A DNA stretch of 64,000 nucleotides from Rehmannia glutinosa (GCA_016081115.2 JABTTQ020002844.1:186001-250000); one strand, 5' to 3'; counted from the stretch's first letter, positions 33,211 to 45,466 are shown. The notes: generated by a model not told the origin, from the sequence alone. Translations and numbers: made by a program.

Positions 33211-33839
33211 GGTCCGATTAACTCTGGAATCGTGTGGATCAGACAGCGATTCCTTCGTTCTTCCTTGTAACTCCCCAAGCAAGATGGTCCAAGACTTGTC
33301 ACCTTATCGCTCCATAGGCAAAGACGAAATCCACAGTGGAGCTTGCAAGGCTCGGATTTGTCATAATCATGATTATACCTCAAGTACTACGCCCCGCTTC
33401 CCTTGGACAAACTCCGTCCCTTAGTTGCGGGATTAGGACGATGGGGCCGGAAGTGTAGAATAGCAAGCGAGCTGCCCGATTCTATCCCCGACGTATCCAT
33501 TCCGACTGTGAGCTCGACACACCAAGTTGACTCAGGCAGGAAAGTAAAAACAAGTTCAGGTAGTCAATCGGGCAGTCGAGTATTATTGATTTAGGGAAGC
33601 ACTTCAGGAAAATTTTCGAAAAACACGAGTGTCAATTATGGCGTTGGTGGAGTTATTTGGATGAAGATGATTATCGGGAGGATAAGCAATCTTCGATATC
33701 TTGAAAGATTAAGTGGAACATAAGTTCTGTTATAGAATTGAAATCGCAAGACGAGGAAGTCGTCCCGCGATCGGGTATTAATCGGTCAAGACGAACCGAT
33801 AAGTTAAGGTAATTTTTTTGAGAAAATAAAATAATTAAA

Positions 33840-34830
33840 GTCAGAGGGTCCAGGGTTGTTTTAGTAAAAGGAAAATAATTTGAGTTAAGTCCTTGATAAA
33901 AAGAAAATTTACAATTAGCCCCGTTTTGTAAAAACCAATACTTTTGGTGTTAAAACTTGAATAAATAAATATCCCGACCTTGAAAAATTATGAGGCCAGT
34001 TCCTAAATTCTCTAAATTGTTCAGAGATTCAGGTTTTTAAATTTTTGAGTTCGAGTTTTTATAAAATTCTCACATTGGTCCCAAATTTGTAAAAATTGTT
34101 ATTTCGGGCCCTTAGATTAAAATAATTGGAACTCACAAACCGGAAAGGGCTTTTAATGTGATTCCAGTTGAGAAATGTCACTAAGGTTAGTAGGATATTG
34201 GGACAAAAGCAGTTTTAAAAAGAAATAAGTGTAGGCCCTTTAACTTTTGAAAATCTCATTTTTGTCCCATTTTGAAATAATTGCCTTTAAGGCTTTTAGG
34301 GTCCAATTGTTATGAAATTTGAACCTTGGGTCCAAAATATAATTAAGTTATAGTTAAATTAGTAATTCCAGGTACATGGGCTGTATATGTCCAGGAAATT
34401 TCATTTGGGTCCTCAAGTTTAATCTTTTACAATTCGGTCCCTCAATTTTAGTAAAACTACTTTCCAAGCTCTAAACACTTGGATTTTTGGAATACATTTA
34501 AAATATGTCATTTCCAGTCCCTTAAGAATTAAAATTCCAAATTTTTAAAATTAAGGTCTGGTACAATTTCAAAAATTACAAAGTAGCCCTTAAACTTCTC
34601 AAATTTTACAATCTAGTCCTTGGGCTTTTTAAAGGTTATTTTAATTATCTTAAAACTCTTAAAAATTTATTAAAATGTCCAATAGTCATTTTTGAACCTG
34701 AGTACAGTCCCAAAATTCGAAATTTGCAGAGGGGTCCCTTAAGGTTTATTTTCTTGCAATTAAGTCCACGAACTTTCCATTTTTGCATTTAAGTCCAAAA
34801 ATTGAAATTTAATCAATTATGCTTGACTTT
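33840..34830. repeat. Degenerate gtcc-spaced repeat array in the Tekay-2 LTR
   Basis: Many short phrases such as gggtcctcaagtttaat, cggtccctcaattttag, cagtcccttaagaatt and agtccttgggctttt recur at roughly 35-60 base spacing between AT-rich stretches. The array is shared with the 5' LTR (63100-63680). The unit is too diverged for a firm period. Confidence 0.55.
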
Positions 34831-35689
34831 TCCAGGTTACAAGTCATACAAAACATGGATTTCAAGGATCATACACATGCATGTTAATTTCATACAAGAA
34901 TTCATCAAATAGAACATTAAATTGTACATGCATGCACCTAAATTTCAATAAATAGCATTTTTGAGCAACACTTGGGAAATTTCATATCTTGATACATAAA
35001 ATTAACATGAAATATATAAAATATACATATCTCAAGTGCTCATGATCAAAACACTGCATGCATTTAACAAAAGCACCTAGAAGTTGAAAGGGTTTTTCCA
35101 CCCACCTTAAATTTGGAAAATTGGGAAATAAAAATGATAATTTCACAACTTGGTTTGAAGTCACTTAGGTCAGTCTCTAAGTCAAGAAATATCAAAAATT
35201 TAGAGTTAAGAAAAATGAGTGAAAAATTAAGAAAAAAAAAGAAGAAGATAAGAAAATTGGAAATACTACACTTTACCTTGTGTAGTAAGAGATTTGAAAC
35301 TAGTTGAAGCTTCAAATTTGGGATTTTTGGTTCACCTTCAAAATCACCTAAGGTCAGCCCCTATTTCTCAAATTTGAGAAAGGGGTGTTAAAATTTGAAG
35401 AAAATAGAAAGAAAAAGAAAGAAGGGATCTAGTGTCCAAATCTTACCTTGTAGTCCAATTTCTCTAACACTTATTCTTCAAGTCTTCTAAATTGGCCACC
35501 GTGCATGCATGTCTTCAAGTAGTCTTCTAAGTACCTCAAAATCAAAATTTCAACTTAAATTAAGAAGAGAAGGTAATGAGTAGTAAGATATAAAGTTGAA
35601 TTGAGGAATGAAATTTCTTACCTTTGAGATAGGGGGTTCGAATTTTATGGTTTTAAGTAGGAAGAATGTTTGTTTTGGTTTAGATGTTT

Positions 35690-35885
35690 GAAGAAAGAAG
35701 GAGTGTTTGATGATAGGAAGAAGGTGTTCTTGAAGGTATGAAGGTATGCTTGAAGATGTGAAGGTCTTATGTTTGAAGATATGAAGATGTGAAGGAATGG
35801 TACTTGAAGGTTTGAAGATATGAAGAACTTGTGTTTGAAGAATTGAAGATATTAAGACGTTGGTGTTTGAAGATTTGAAGATGTG
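35690..35885. repeat. Purine-rich tgaagat repeat next to the Tekay-2 TATA box
   Basis: Repeated tttgaagatatgaagatgtgaagg-like units on the plus strand, about 20-40 bases each, make a strongly strand-asymmetric A/G tract. It lies just downstream of the minus-strand promoter. Confidence 0.6.
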
Positions 35886-35889
35886 AATT

Positions 35890-35899
35890 ATTTTTATAG
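35890..35899 (-). promoter_or_regulatory. TATA box of the Tekay-2 3' LTR
   Basis: The plus strand reads atttttatag, so the minus strand has ctataaaaat. Sire-C is inserted about 50 bases upstream of it (plus 35948), separating it from most of U3. Confidence 0.45.
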
Positions 35900-35947
35900 A
35901 GAGATTAGAGAGAAGGAGGAGAATTAGTTAGGAGATTAGAAGGTGTT

Positions 35948-37515
35948 TGTTGGGAAATTAATTTTTAGATTTTGATGAATGCCATGTAAAACTTAGAATA
36001 GAAAGTTGGCACCCCATTTTTGTTGTAAATTGCATTGTAATAGATAGGGTTGGTCGAGCTGAGTTAAGTCGGCTATGCTTGAACATGCAAGAAGACAACC
36101 GGAGACTAAAGGAAGACTACCGTGAGGCAAAGTGAGTGTGGCAAGAAGAGAAGACAGAACTCGATCAAGGTGCGGTGAGATGCGGTGAGTGAAGTGTCAT
36201 CAAGTCAACTCAAGATAGCCAAGTCTCAAGATGAAGTGATGACGACGAGTCATCCAATGATTGGAAGTCGACTCAAGTCACCCGGGAAAGTCAAGTAAAT
36301 GTTAAGTCGAGACAATCAAAGAGATCCGTTACGTAAGTCAAGAGAATTACTTAAACAAGTAATACTTCCATATCGCTTTTCTTAAAGTGCTCGATCCCCC
36401 CTTAAGCGTGCAAAAGGAATAAACCAATGGGAAGCACCGCACTGTGTCGAACTCAAAAGTCAAGAATCATTCATACGAGGAAATGTCAATTCCAAGAACT
36501 GCAACAAGACAAGCCAACGACCACAAGTGTCTTTTGAAAATTAACCTATCTCTTCAACGGGCAAATTTTCAAAAGAATACTATAAAAGGCTAAGGAATCA
36601 CTTTGAGAAAAGGTTACCTTGACAATCAGAAAACAAATACGAGCAAGAAAAGCAATATTTGTAACCTGGAATATTCTCAACTCATTCAAGTTCAATCCTC
36701 TAGCCTACACTACGAAGGAAATCAATCCAACACTCACCTGTGAAGGAAAGACAACTTCAATCAGTTGAAGAAGAAACATTTGAAGAAACAAAGGGGTCTA
36801 CATTCCAATGAGGATTGTAGAAAGGTTCAAGGTCGAACCAGTTTCAAGTTTTTGGAGGGCTTCGTGATCAAATCCAAGAACCTTGAGCAAGTGGGTTGTA
36901 GTAGCAAGGCAACTGCCCTGTGAAGAAGCTGAGTCGTACGAGAAGCCAGCTGTGTGACCAAGGCATCTCCAGACTGAGTCCCAAAGGATCAAGTCACCGT
37001 TGTGATCAAGACTTGCATCCGGATCGATTACCACTTTGTATATACCGATCAATACTTAGTGGATTCATCCAGGAGTTGGAGAAGAGAGGATTAGAAAAAT
37101 TACCCCATCTTCGAACCTCTATAAAAATTTATTATGTCATTTACATTTCAGCACTTTAATTTCTGCACATTACTTTAATATCTGCTGATAAATTTGCTAT
37201 CCAATTGATAATCAACAAAGTGCTAAAACCAAGTATTAAAACAAACTTAAACCAAATTCAAGGGTGTTAAGTCTTCCGCTGAAAACATATCACAGTTAAG
37301 TTAAGTTCTAGTCAAAACAGCTTGTTATTCTATCAACAGCTCAATCGAGTCTGTTGAGTGGCTAAATCTGCTGATTAACTAACTTAGATGTCCATCAAGG
37401 ACTCAGCTGTGAAGTATTAACTCTGAACGTTTTAAAAATGACTAAATCGAAAAGTTGGTAAGGTTTATTCAACCCCCCCTTCTAAACCTTACACTCACAC
37501 CCCTTGGGACCTACA
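35948..37515 (+). repeat. 5' LTR of Sire-C
   Basis: 1568 bp, ending ccttgggacctaca. Its TATA box tataaaag is at 36581-36588. Compared with the 3' LTR it is nearly identical over long stretches but has many short changes where the partner carries cagctgag-like text. Confidence 0.9.
36581..36588 (+). promoter_or_regulatory. TATA box of the Sire-C 5' LTR
   Basis: The sequence tataaaag, conserved in the other LTR, lies about 930 bases before the LTR end, implying a long R/U5. Confidence 0.65.
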
Positions 37516-37516
37516 A

Positions 37517-37530
37517 GTGGTATCAGAGCG
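37517..37530 (+). other. Primer binding site of Sire-C
   Basis: The sequence gtggtatcagagcg follows the LTR CA after one base. It complements initiator tRNA-Met. Confidence 0.9.
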
Positions 37531-37640
37531 GTTGGTTCATTGAGCCTTCCGCACTGGTTACTGAACTAGATATCTAAATGTTTCAAAGCTTGCTTTAGCA
37601 CTTGATCTTTCAAAACTCTTTTATTCAGCAAAGTTATTAT

Positions 37641-38670
37641 CATGGAAGCAAATTTGACACGCATCCCTATGTTCACTATTGAGGAATTTGATGACTCGAA
37701 AATTCGCATGCAGGCTCATTTATCAGCATTACACGATGAAATGTGAATAGTGATAGACGATGGGCCACTCCAAATCTTAGAAGTGAACACAGCTGCAAGG
37801 AGAGCTGCAATATAAGGAGAAGATGATGCTGCTCTCAGACCAGCTATGGTTGAAAAATCAAGAGCTGAATGGACAAATGATGACAGGAAAAGATATAACC
37901 TGGACAACGTGGCCAAGGACATTCTTTACAAAACCTTGGACAAAGCCATGTTCAACAAAGTCAAATCATGCAAAACGGCAAAAGAAATCGGGACAAGCTA
38001 ACCTTGATTTGTGAAGGCTCGTGAGCAAATCAAGGAAAATAAACTATTCTTTGTCGTACGTAAATTTGAAAATTTCAAGATGCTTGCAAGAGAAACCTTG
38101 GATCAACCGGATGCTCGGTTCACGTAAATTACCAATGAGCTATATGCACTTGGAAAAGAATATACACAGAAGGAAATGTGTATAAAGATTCTAAGAAGTC
38201 TCCCATCTGAGTAGGAAATGAAAGTCATGGCCCTGAGACACTCCATGGACCTATCAAAGACATCCAACCATGAGCTATTCTCAGATCTCAATGCCTACGA
38301 ATTTGAGCTGAGAAGAAAAGACCAAGAGGAGACAGTTGTGCCCAAAACAATGCTTCTAATAGTTAAGAATGGTAAAACAACTAAGGTCAAGGAAGTCATT
38401 GACCAAGAGGAGATTACCCCGATGGTTAAAAAGTTTAACAAATTCTTCAACAAGAATTAAAAAGAGGCAAAGGTGAATCCTCCGAGAAGACACTCGGCTC
38501 CTCAAAGTCAAGGGAAGATAGGCCACCCAAAAGAACAGAGCATCAAAGGATTGAGTATCAAAGAGCCGACAATCCAAGGATGGAAAGAATCGATAAAAAG
38601 GTTGAAAATTTATCCGAACCGCAGCAACCCGGTCACTATGCCATTGAATGCCCATATCCCGTAGTCAACA
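37641..38670 (+). pseudogene. Gag of Sire-C, heavily disrupted
   Basis: It starts MEANLTRIPMFTIEEFDDSK at 37641, 110 bases after the PBS. It continues with stops at 37743 and 37813, then a frame reading KSRAEWTNDDRKRYNLDNVA and ILYKTLDKAMFNKVKSC. A later frame (38218-38460) gives MKVMALRHSMDLSKTS and DLNAYEFELRRKDQEE. The zinc knuckle remains only as GHYAIECPYP at about 38632-38661, with its first Cys pair lost. It would form the particle coat when intact. Several stops sit where Trp or Gln would be expected. Confidence 0.75.
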
Positions 38671-40020
38671 AATACAGAATGAAGAAGAAAGAAAAGTCTT
38701 GAGAGAAAGAAGACAAGAGAAGAAAAAGGCAATGTTGGCCGCAGAGACTATCGAGACAGTCAAGTCAAAAAGACACAGTGAGACTACGAGAGTAGTGAAG
38801 CCGACTACTCAAACGACGAAGAAGAAACCTTGATCCGTCTAATGGCCAAAAAACAAGACCAACTCCGACCAAGAAGATGATGTACACTCTAACTCATAAC
38901 ACTCGTATTCTAGTGACAAAGTGATTGTGACACACACACTTCATCACCCACGATCTTTATGATTCATTAGGCAAAATGATGAAAGACTTTGAACACATTA
39001 AATCCTCACACACACTACTAAATGAGGAGAACAAACCTACCAAAAGCCAAAACTCACGGTGACTAAGGAGCCGAGTACTCTAAGTCACATAGCCGATGAG
39101 AATAAAAGTCTAAAGGCCGAAAATGCTAAGTTAATAGCAGAGATAGTCGCTATAGAAAAGAGAAAGAATGACCTCAAAAAGGTGATTGCCTCATTCACTA
39201 AGGCATCTAAATCCTTGGATGATCTTATTATGAGTCAAAGTGAATGTGGAGATAAGACAGCTTAGATTTAATTCCTCCGTGCTATGTCAAGCTCCAAAAG
39301 TGATTTTGGAAAAAGGATCTTCAAGTAATGAAGCATCTCAAAATCCAAAACTCCAAATGGTGCACACACATTTATTCCAAAGCACAATCACAAGCAAACG
39401 CCTTGGTTATATAGGAAAAGGAAAACAACCAGTTGAGTGTCCGAGAGGACAAATGAGAAGAAATCCACCGAGTTCCTCAAAGAAACTCCAAACAGAAATA
39501 CTCAGTAAAGAAGAAACATAGCTACCAAAAGCCCCCTTAAGTTCTATAAAAGGAACACATATGATGGGAATGGTAGAAAGTACCCAAGCCAAGCCGATTG
39601 GAATAATGTGAACTATCAAAGCAAAGATCTATGGAATATAAGCCTAAATGGCAAAGGCCTAAGACTAAAGAAAGGCCATTCCAAAGGCAAAAGAGCTATC
39701 ATCAAGACACACATATGCACTCAGGCACTATCCTCAAAGATATCACAACTACCCAAACAAAGCAATTGCTAAAAAATACATACACAGCATACAGACAAAA
39801 GAGAAAGATTGTATGAACCTAAAACCCCCAAGCAATTTGCTAAAATTAATTATGATTATGACACTGATATATGGCAACCTCTTAGAGTCAAATCATTTGG
39901 CTATAGGTTGGTTGGATCATCTTACAATACTAACCCCTCAGACCCGCAGACAAATATGGGTACCTAAAACCTAATTTCCTTGATTGCAGTTCAAGGAATG
40001 TGAGTCCCAAGGCACTGGTA
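38648..40020 (+). pseudogene. Gag C-terminal coiled coil and linker of Sire-C
   Basis: Lys/Glu-rich text (EEERKVLRERRQEKKKAMLA) is followed by an acidic stretch and a coiled coil at 39059-39265 (HIADENKSLKAENAKLIAEIVAI). A variable linker leads to protease. It is spread over three frames with many stops. The layout matches the long Gag tail of Sireviruses seen more cleanly in Sire-B. Confidence 0.55.
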
Positions 40021-40370
40021 CATGGATAGTGGTTGTTCCGGACACATGACAGAAACAAGAAAAATCAGTCAAAATTCAAGGAGGTTAGAGGTGCAAAAGT
40101 CATATTTGGAGGAAATGAAGCTCCAGGAGAAATAAGAGGCATTGGATCCATCAAGAAAAATGGATTCAAAATTACGGATGTTGCATATGTTGAAGGCCTC
40201 AATTTCAACTTACTAAGCATAAGTCAACTCGTGACAAGGGCTATAATGTTGGATTCAATATGGGAGTGTGCCAAATCAAGAACATCGAATCTAATGAAGT
40301 AGTGTTGCAAGGATGTAGACAAAAGAAAATGTATGTGGTAGATTGGTCAATCGCAACACCAAGCACTTGT
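40015..40370 (+). pseudogene. Protease of Sire-C
   Basis: WYMDSGCSGHMTE is encoded at about 40018-40056 (the DSG triad). It is followed, after a frame change, by the protease body (VIFGGNEAPGEIRGIGSIK, VAYVEGLNFNLLSISQL) in frame 40033-40302. It is disrupted after SQL. Confidence 0.75.
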
Positions 40371-40399
40371 CGCTAGCAAAAAGCACAACAAAATGAATC

Positions 40400-41402
40400 A
40401 AGTTGGTCAGGGCACAAGAAGTTGAGTCACCTAAACTTCAAAACAATTAATAAGCTTGCAAGGAGCAATCTTGTGGAAGGACTTCCGGATTTCAAGATAC
40501 AAGAAGAAAAGTGTATGTGATGCATGTCGATGGGAAAACAGATCAAATCATCATTCAAAGAAAAGACATGTCCATCCTCAACAAGAATATTGCACCGCTA
40601 CATATGGATCTATTTGGTCCATTGAACCAGCTAGTATAAGTGGGAAGAAATAGACCTTGGTGGTAGTAGATGACTACTCAAGATACACATGGACAATATT
40701 CATGTGTAAGAAGAAAAGAAACTCGCAGTAAAAACTACCACGATTGATGAAGAGAATCCAAAATGAGAAGAGTCAAACCATTATCAAAATAAGATCGAGA
40801 GGAACGGAGTTTGTCAATGGTATAATAACTCAGTATTGTGTTGAAAATGGTATTGGTCATGAATTATCAGCAGCAAGGACTCCACAGCAAAATGGAGTTG
40901 CAGAAAGAAGGAATAGGACTCTCAAAGAAGCAGCAAGGACCATGTTAGTCAACGGGGCTCGCTAAAAGATTTTGGGTCAAGCAATAAACACAAAGTATGC
41001 TATACTCAAAATAAATGCATGATAAACAGACAGCTGACAAAGACTCCCTATGAGATTTGGACAGGGAGAAAGCCAAATGTTGCATACTTTAGAATATTTG
41101 GATGCAAATGCTTCATACACAACAATGGCAAAGATAATTTAAAGGCTTTTGATGCTAAAGCTGATGAAGGTATCTTCTTAGGATACTCAGCTGAAAGCAA
41201 AGCCTACAGAGTGCTCAACAAGAGGACAATGGTTACAGAAGAATCCATTCATGTGGTGTTTGATAAACCCAATGTAAATGGAGAAGACGTTGAAGAGTTA
41301 GCTGATAAAGTGAATCACCAACCATGCGTAAGAGTCCCTATGTTGAAGTCAAGCCGGAATTATAAACCCGATGAAGATGAGATAGCCGAGTCTCAAAGAT
41401 AG
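40400..41402 (+). pseudogene. Integrase of Sire-C
   Basis: Pieces in several frames: HKKLSHLNFKTINKLA near 40419, then VCDACRWEN-type zinc text. The core is in frame 40744-40965 (RGTEFVNGIITQYC, then ARTPQQNGVAERRNRTLKEA). The C-terminal part is in frame 41019-41402 (TPYEIWTGRKPNVAYFRIFG, EGIFLGYSAESKAYRVLN). The active-site Asp of the first core motif falls in a disrupted stretch near 40600-40700. Confidence 0.75.
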
Positions 41403-42360
41403 CTAGAAATATGCAGCTAAGTGATGATGAGAGAGCGATCAAAATAACACAAAGAAGAAGACGATCAATCCAGCTAACTTACTCCAACCCGATGTAAGAT
41501 GGTTGAGAGACCATCCACCAGAACTAATCATTGGAAATGTAAGAGAAGGTGTAAAAACCAGATCCAGAACCCAACAAGAAGCTATGTTCACTTGTTTCAT
41601 CTCACAAATAGAGCCAAAAGATGTGTCACAAGCATTGGATGACACACATTGGATTCAAGCCATGCAAGAAGAGCTGAATCAATTTGAAAGAAACAAAGTG
41701 TGGGAATTGGTTCAAAGACCTACCCATCAAAATGTTATTGGCACTAAATGGGTGTTTAGAAACAAGATGAATGAGGAAGGTTTTGTGGTAAGAAACAAAG
41801 CAAGATTGGTAGCCAAAGGGTATTGCCAAGAAGAAGGAATAGATTTTGATGAAACTTTTGCTCCTGTGGCAAGATTGGAAGCCATAAGGATGTTTCTTGC
41901 CTATGCTGCTCACAAGAACTTCACTCTATATCAAATGGATATAAAGAGTGCATTCCTTAATGGGTTATTGGAGGAAGAAGTATATGTGGAACAACCTCCA
42001 GGATTTGAGCAGAAGACTCTTGGAGATAAAGTATACAAACTCAAGAAAGCTTTATATGGATTGAAACAGGCACCAAGAGCATGGTATGATACATTATCAC
42101 AATTCTTGATTAAGAATGGATTTACAAAAGGCAAAGTGGATAGAACACTCTTCAGAATTCAAGATGGGAAGAGTATACTGCTTGTTCAAATATATGTGGA
42201 TGACATCATCTTTGGATCCACAAACAAAGAGCTGTGTGATAAATTCTCAAATCTTATGCAAAGCAAATTTGAAATGAGCATGATGGGAGAGCTGACATTC
42301 TTCCATGGACTCCAAGTAAAACAGCTGAAGGATAGAACCTTCATAAGTTAGACAAAATAC
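41403..42360 (+). pseudogene. Reverse transcriptase of Sire-C
   Basis: The 282-residue open frame (41503-42351) covers nearly the whole RT: WIQAMQEELNQFERNKVWEL, GTKWVFRNKMNEEG, ARLVAKGYCQEEGIDFDETF, MDIKSAFLNGLLEEEVYVEQ, ALYGLKQAPRAWYD, YVDDIIFG (42193-42216) and FEMSMMGELTFFHGLQ. It ends in a TAG right after TFIS, where SQ would be expected. This is the best-kept pol block of the element. Confidence 0.9.
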
Positions 42361-43135
42361 ACCAGAGATTTAATGAGGAAATTTGGCATGGAAGAGAAGT
42401 CTTCTGTGAAAATACCAATGAATACATCAGTCAAAATGGATATGGATGCAGATGGCAAGCCTGTGGACCAAACAAGATACAGAGCACTTATTGGATCATT
42501 GCTATCTATCTCACAAAGAAGCGTGCCGACATCACCTTTTTGCCGTAGGTGTATGTGCAAGATTTCAACTCGCTTCCAAAAGAAAGCCACATGATCGCAA
42601 GCCCAAAAGAATCTTGAGATATTTGAAAGGAAGCCAAGAAGTTGGCTTATGGTATCCTAAGGAAGGTGGATTCAAGCTAATTGGTTACTCAGACTCTGAC
42701 TATGCTGGATGTAGAGTTGATAGGAAGAGTAACTCAAGTACATGTCAAATGCTTGGAAATAGGCTAATTTCCTGGTTTAGCAAGAAGCAAAATTCAATAG
42801 CTACCTCCACAAATTTGGGCGAGAATACATAGTTGCGGGCAAACTGTTGTGCCCAAGTCTTATGGATGAGACAAAGATGGTGAGAGACTATGAAGTTGAA
42901 GAAAAAGAAATTTCAATTATGTGTGATAACACAAGTGCAATTGCAATCACTCAAAATCATGTGTTGCACTCAAGAACAAAGCACATTGATGTCAGATATC
43001 ACTTCATAAGAGATCATGTTTGAAAAGAAGGACATCACCTTGGAATATATCTCAACTGATAAGCAGTTAGCTGATATATTCACAAAGCCATTATGTGAAT
43101 CAAGATTTGAAGAACTCAAGCATGAATTAGGTTAA
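42361..43135 (+). pseudogene. RNase H of Sire-C
   Basis: It begins with the connection MRKFGMEEKSSVKIPMNTSV, then RILRYLKGSQEVGLWYPK, YSDSDYAGCRVDRKSNSSTC and WFSKKQNSIATST in a second frame. A third reading gives CDNTSAIAITQNHVLHSRTK and HIDVRYHFIRDH. It closes with LADIFTKPLCESRFEELKHE and a stop near 43133. Three or more frame changes. Confidence 0.8.
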
Positions 43136-43702
43136 TCGAGTGAGTTGACACTCGTAAGAGTCAAAGAAAAGAGATGAAACACGAAAAGATGAAAAAGGGC
43201 TGAACTCTTGAATCAGCTAAGTGAATCAGCCGTATCGGAGAATCAGCTGCGTCAAGTTAAATGACAGCTGAGTACCTATGTGCAAAGAGAGAAGAGTCAA
43301 ATCAGCTAAGGAATAAGCTGAGTCATTTATGAGCAAAGTGGCAAAAACGCAGTTGTTTTTACTAAGCGGGAATGTTTTTAAGAATGACGTCAAGATAATT
43401 ATGACGCGTGTACTGATCAAAAGTCGCATACCAAGCTTATGATTGGATATAAATCTTGCCGCATTAAATGCGAGAAATCAAATGTTAATTGGCGTGCAAA
43501 ATCTAAGCCTTTGATCTTGATCAAATTTCAAAAACCACCCGCACGTCCTTTCATAACCCATACATATACCGTTTCGCCCAATTTTCTCTCACTTTACCAA
43601 AACTGTTCATCTCTCTCGAAAGCAAAGAAAGAAATTTTCTCTCAAAACCCTACAAATCTTCAAAGTTCATTTTCAAAGTTTCGTTCGGTAAAACATCGAG
43701 AA
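43136..43702 (+). other. Spacer between pol and the extra frame of Sire-C
   Basis: Noncoding, with a run of cagct-containing motifs at 43213-43315 (aatcagctaag, aatcagctgcg, gacagctgag, aatcagctaagg, aataagctgag) repeated about every 20-40 bases. A leader-like, CT-rich region (43590-43690) precedes the ATG at 43703. An acceptor-like site could lie here, as in other Sireviruses, but none is certain. Confidence 0.55.
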
Positions 43703-45466
43703 ATGGCATCTACTCATGATTTTGTCAAATTGGGAAAGCAAATCCCACCGGGTCTCTTTGTGGATTTTGACGGCATGATCAAACAGGGTCCGCAACACCC
43801 TTGTGAAGAAGATAGCGAAGAAGTCGAAAAGTCCGGATTGAAACCATTTTTGACGATGGAGTTTTCGATGACCTACGTGGAAGAGGTAAATGCGGTTCTC
43901 GTGAACGCCGGAAGTTCACGATGAGGGCATCAAGTCCTCTGTTCACGGAAAAAGAATTAACCATCACCGCCAAGGATCCGCGCGAACATCATTCGCTTCT
44001 TCGCGAAGGAGTGCCGGGATTTATGAAGTCGATGTTAACCTGGTTGTCGCTTGGAAGGAAGTAGCCAAACCTCGACTATCTTTGCGAAGGTTGTCTACAC
44101 AACTGAGAAGAAGCTGCCGAAGGAAGACTACCACAAGTTGCTGGATATTGTTGCCAAGTGCGTTGATATCAAATTTGGAAGCTTTAATCAGCTGTCCAAA
44201 ACTAAGTTGATCGTGATGGTTGTGATCATAGAAGAAAAGAAGGTGAACTGGGCTGAGTTTGTATACAGCAGACTCTGCCAAAATGTTGGGAATAAATCCT
44301 TCAAGAAGGATGGTTCGTTTAGAGGATCCCTGGTGTACGGCCTGGTGATTAGTCGGATGATAGAAGTGAAAGGAGTCCCTCTTCGACATGGAAAGGCGTT
44401 CCCTGTCAACAAGAAAATGTTCCGGTCTAACCTTTCCGGAGCACAGAAGTGAGCATATGCCAAGAGAGCTGATACGAGTGAGGGGGAATCAGCTGACCCT
44501 GAAGAAACAGATGTCTCCTCCTCTCCCCAGAAGAAGGTTGCCCCTGCAGCTACAAAGAAGACTGTTGCCCCTACAGCAAAGAAAAAGAAAACAAAAGATG
44601 CACTTGCCTCTGCAGCCGAGTCACCTGCCCCTGCAGCTGCAGCGGAGAAGGAGCCTCAAATACCTTCTCCAGTTATCAAGAAAAGGAGGACTAATAAGCC
44701 AAGACGGCCAGCTCCTCAGAAAAAGACAACAGCACTGGCCCCCACCGCCCAGGACTCAGAAGAAACCTTATCCGAGCCAGAAATCCCTCTGGTAAGGACT
44801 AAAAGAAGAAAAATCTTCAAGCGTTCCGAGCTTGAGAAACCGGCTGAGTCAGCCACTCAGCTGAAACAGATACCGGAGACTGCTGGAGAAGTAGAGTCTC
44901 CAAAAATTGTAGATGAAACATCCAATTCTGTTGAAGCTGATCAGCAGAGGCAAACTGAAGACACAACTGTCATCAGAACAGCTGAGACACAAGAAGCATC
45001 TGAGAAAGCAAACTCACCTGGTGATAGGATTGTATCCCCTCCTGCATCAGACACTGCTGAGGGTGTGGAGCATCAAAGTTTGCTACCTTCAATCCCTGAG
45101 AACGATGGACAGCAGGGAGAAGATGACAAAGATGATGATGATATAATGATCCTATCCCCACCATATCCAGACATCCAAAATCGTCTGCGAGAGTGGAGGA
45201 AGTGGAAAGTCGAGTCGATCCAGGAACGATTCCAAAGATCGGAATTTATTGAAGAAGAAGACGAATCGTTGAACTTTCTCGGATTGACCACTGTGGTCCA
45301 AGCATTGGATGAAGAAAACTGCACAGATATCTTGCAGATCTTCAAAGACAAGGAGAAGCAGAGACTGGCAGAGGAAGCTGAAGCTCGTGAAAAGGCCAGT
45401 ATCTGTCCCTTTATCGGAACCACCGATCATACACATCTTCATCTTGACATTCTCTCTCGGGAGTGA
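43703..45466 (+). pseudogene. Extra post-pol frame of Sire-C, N-terminal half
   Basis: It starts MASTHDFVKLGKQIPPGLFV. After a frameshift near 43920-44050, one frame runs from 44051 to 45466 with a single nonsense codon at 44450. The first 130 codons look globular (WAEFVYSRLCQNVGNKSF, GSLVYGLVISRMIEVKGVPL), in the style of the N-terminal domain of plant transposon-associated proteins. A Lys/Ala/Pro-rich linker follows (KKVAPAATKKTVAPTAKKKK), then an acidic region (EDDKDDDDIMILSPPYPD) and charged helices (FKDKEKQRLAEEAEAREKA). No membrane segment is seen. The function is unknown; such frames have been called env-like in Sireviruses. Confidence 0.6.

Larger units (their letters stand above)
32470..35947 (-). 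repeat. Tekay-2 3' LTR, U5/R side
   Basis: It matches 61836-64000 over the first several kb. It holds three tandem units of gttgcgtacggatttgtagc type (33089-33210), an array of gtcc-containing degenerate repeats (about 33840-34830), a tgaagat-rich tract (35690-35885), and the minus-strand TATA box near 35890. The LTR is interrupted at 35947 by Sire-C. Confidence 0.85.
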
